Source: Candidatus Poseidoniaceae archaeon (lineage in GTDB: Archaea; Thermoplasmatota; Poseidoniia; Poseidoniales; Poseidoniaceae). From it: a DNA stretch of 5,524 bases. A model generated the notes under the pieces. That model saw nothing but the letters and a program-made list of their open reading frames with translations, searched no databases and was not told where the DNA came from. Where the stretch lies: contig JAQXFJ010000161.1 of NCBI GenBank assembly GCA_029250385.1, positions 1 through 5,524 on the forward strand, given 5' to 3'. Positions 5,517 through 5,524 of the stretch are shown here, piece by piece (the first letter of the stretch is position 1; every line of letters starts with the position of its first letter). Both the position numbers and the translations under genes were made by a program.

Positions 5517-5524
5517 AACATTTG

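Overview
This 5.5 kb window looks like a chromosomal segment from a marine planktonic archaeon, most likely Marine Group II (Candidatus Poseidoniales). That assignment is an inference, not a marker-gene identification. It rests on moderately AT-rich DNA, archaeal TATA-like elements about 26 bp upstream of start codons that lack a Shine-Dalgarno (SD) sequence, SD sites in front of genes inside a unit, strongly acidic proteins, and an acidic tryptophan/tyrosine-rich C-terminal tail of a kind I associate with this group. There is no rRNA, tRNA, mobile element, CRISPR array or long repeat, and coding density is high.

Layout, left to right. Positions 11-757 (minus) encode a JAMM/MPN+ metalloprotease-like protein with a complete zinc-site signature. 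A 91 bp divergent promoter region (758-848) separates it from 849-1550 (plus), an acidic, soluble protein of unknown function ending in a threefold DED-(G)-aromatic tail. After a 92 bp gap with a well-placed TATA-like box, 1643-4414 (plus) encodes a 923-residue RND/MMPL-type transporter with 12 predicted membrane helices. Its stop is followed two bases later by the best-supported start (4417) of an ABA4-like (DUF4281) membrane protein ending at 4869. A small membrane protein follows 38 bp later (4908-5165). Its stop codon abuts the stop codon of a convergent minus-strand gene (5166-5504) for a one-helix, glutamine/proline-rich membrane protein.

The most coherent functional unit is the plus-strand trio: the RND transporter, the ABA4-like protein and the small membrane protein. 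The first two are almost certainly co-transcribed and probably translationally coupled. RND/MMPL proteins often move lipids or hydrophobic compounds, and plant ABA4 is tied to xanthophyll (neoxanthin) formation. A membrane module handling isoprenoids, carotenoids or other lipids is therefore a reasonable but unproven hypothesis. The JAMM protein and the acidic protein share a divergent promoter region. No ubiquitin-like (SAMP) or E1-like gene is visible here to define a JAMM substrate.
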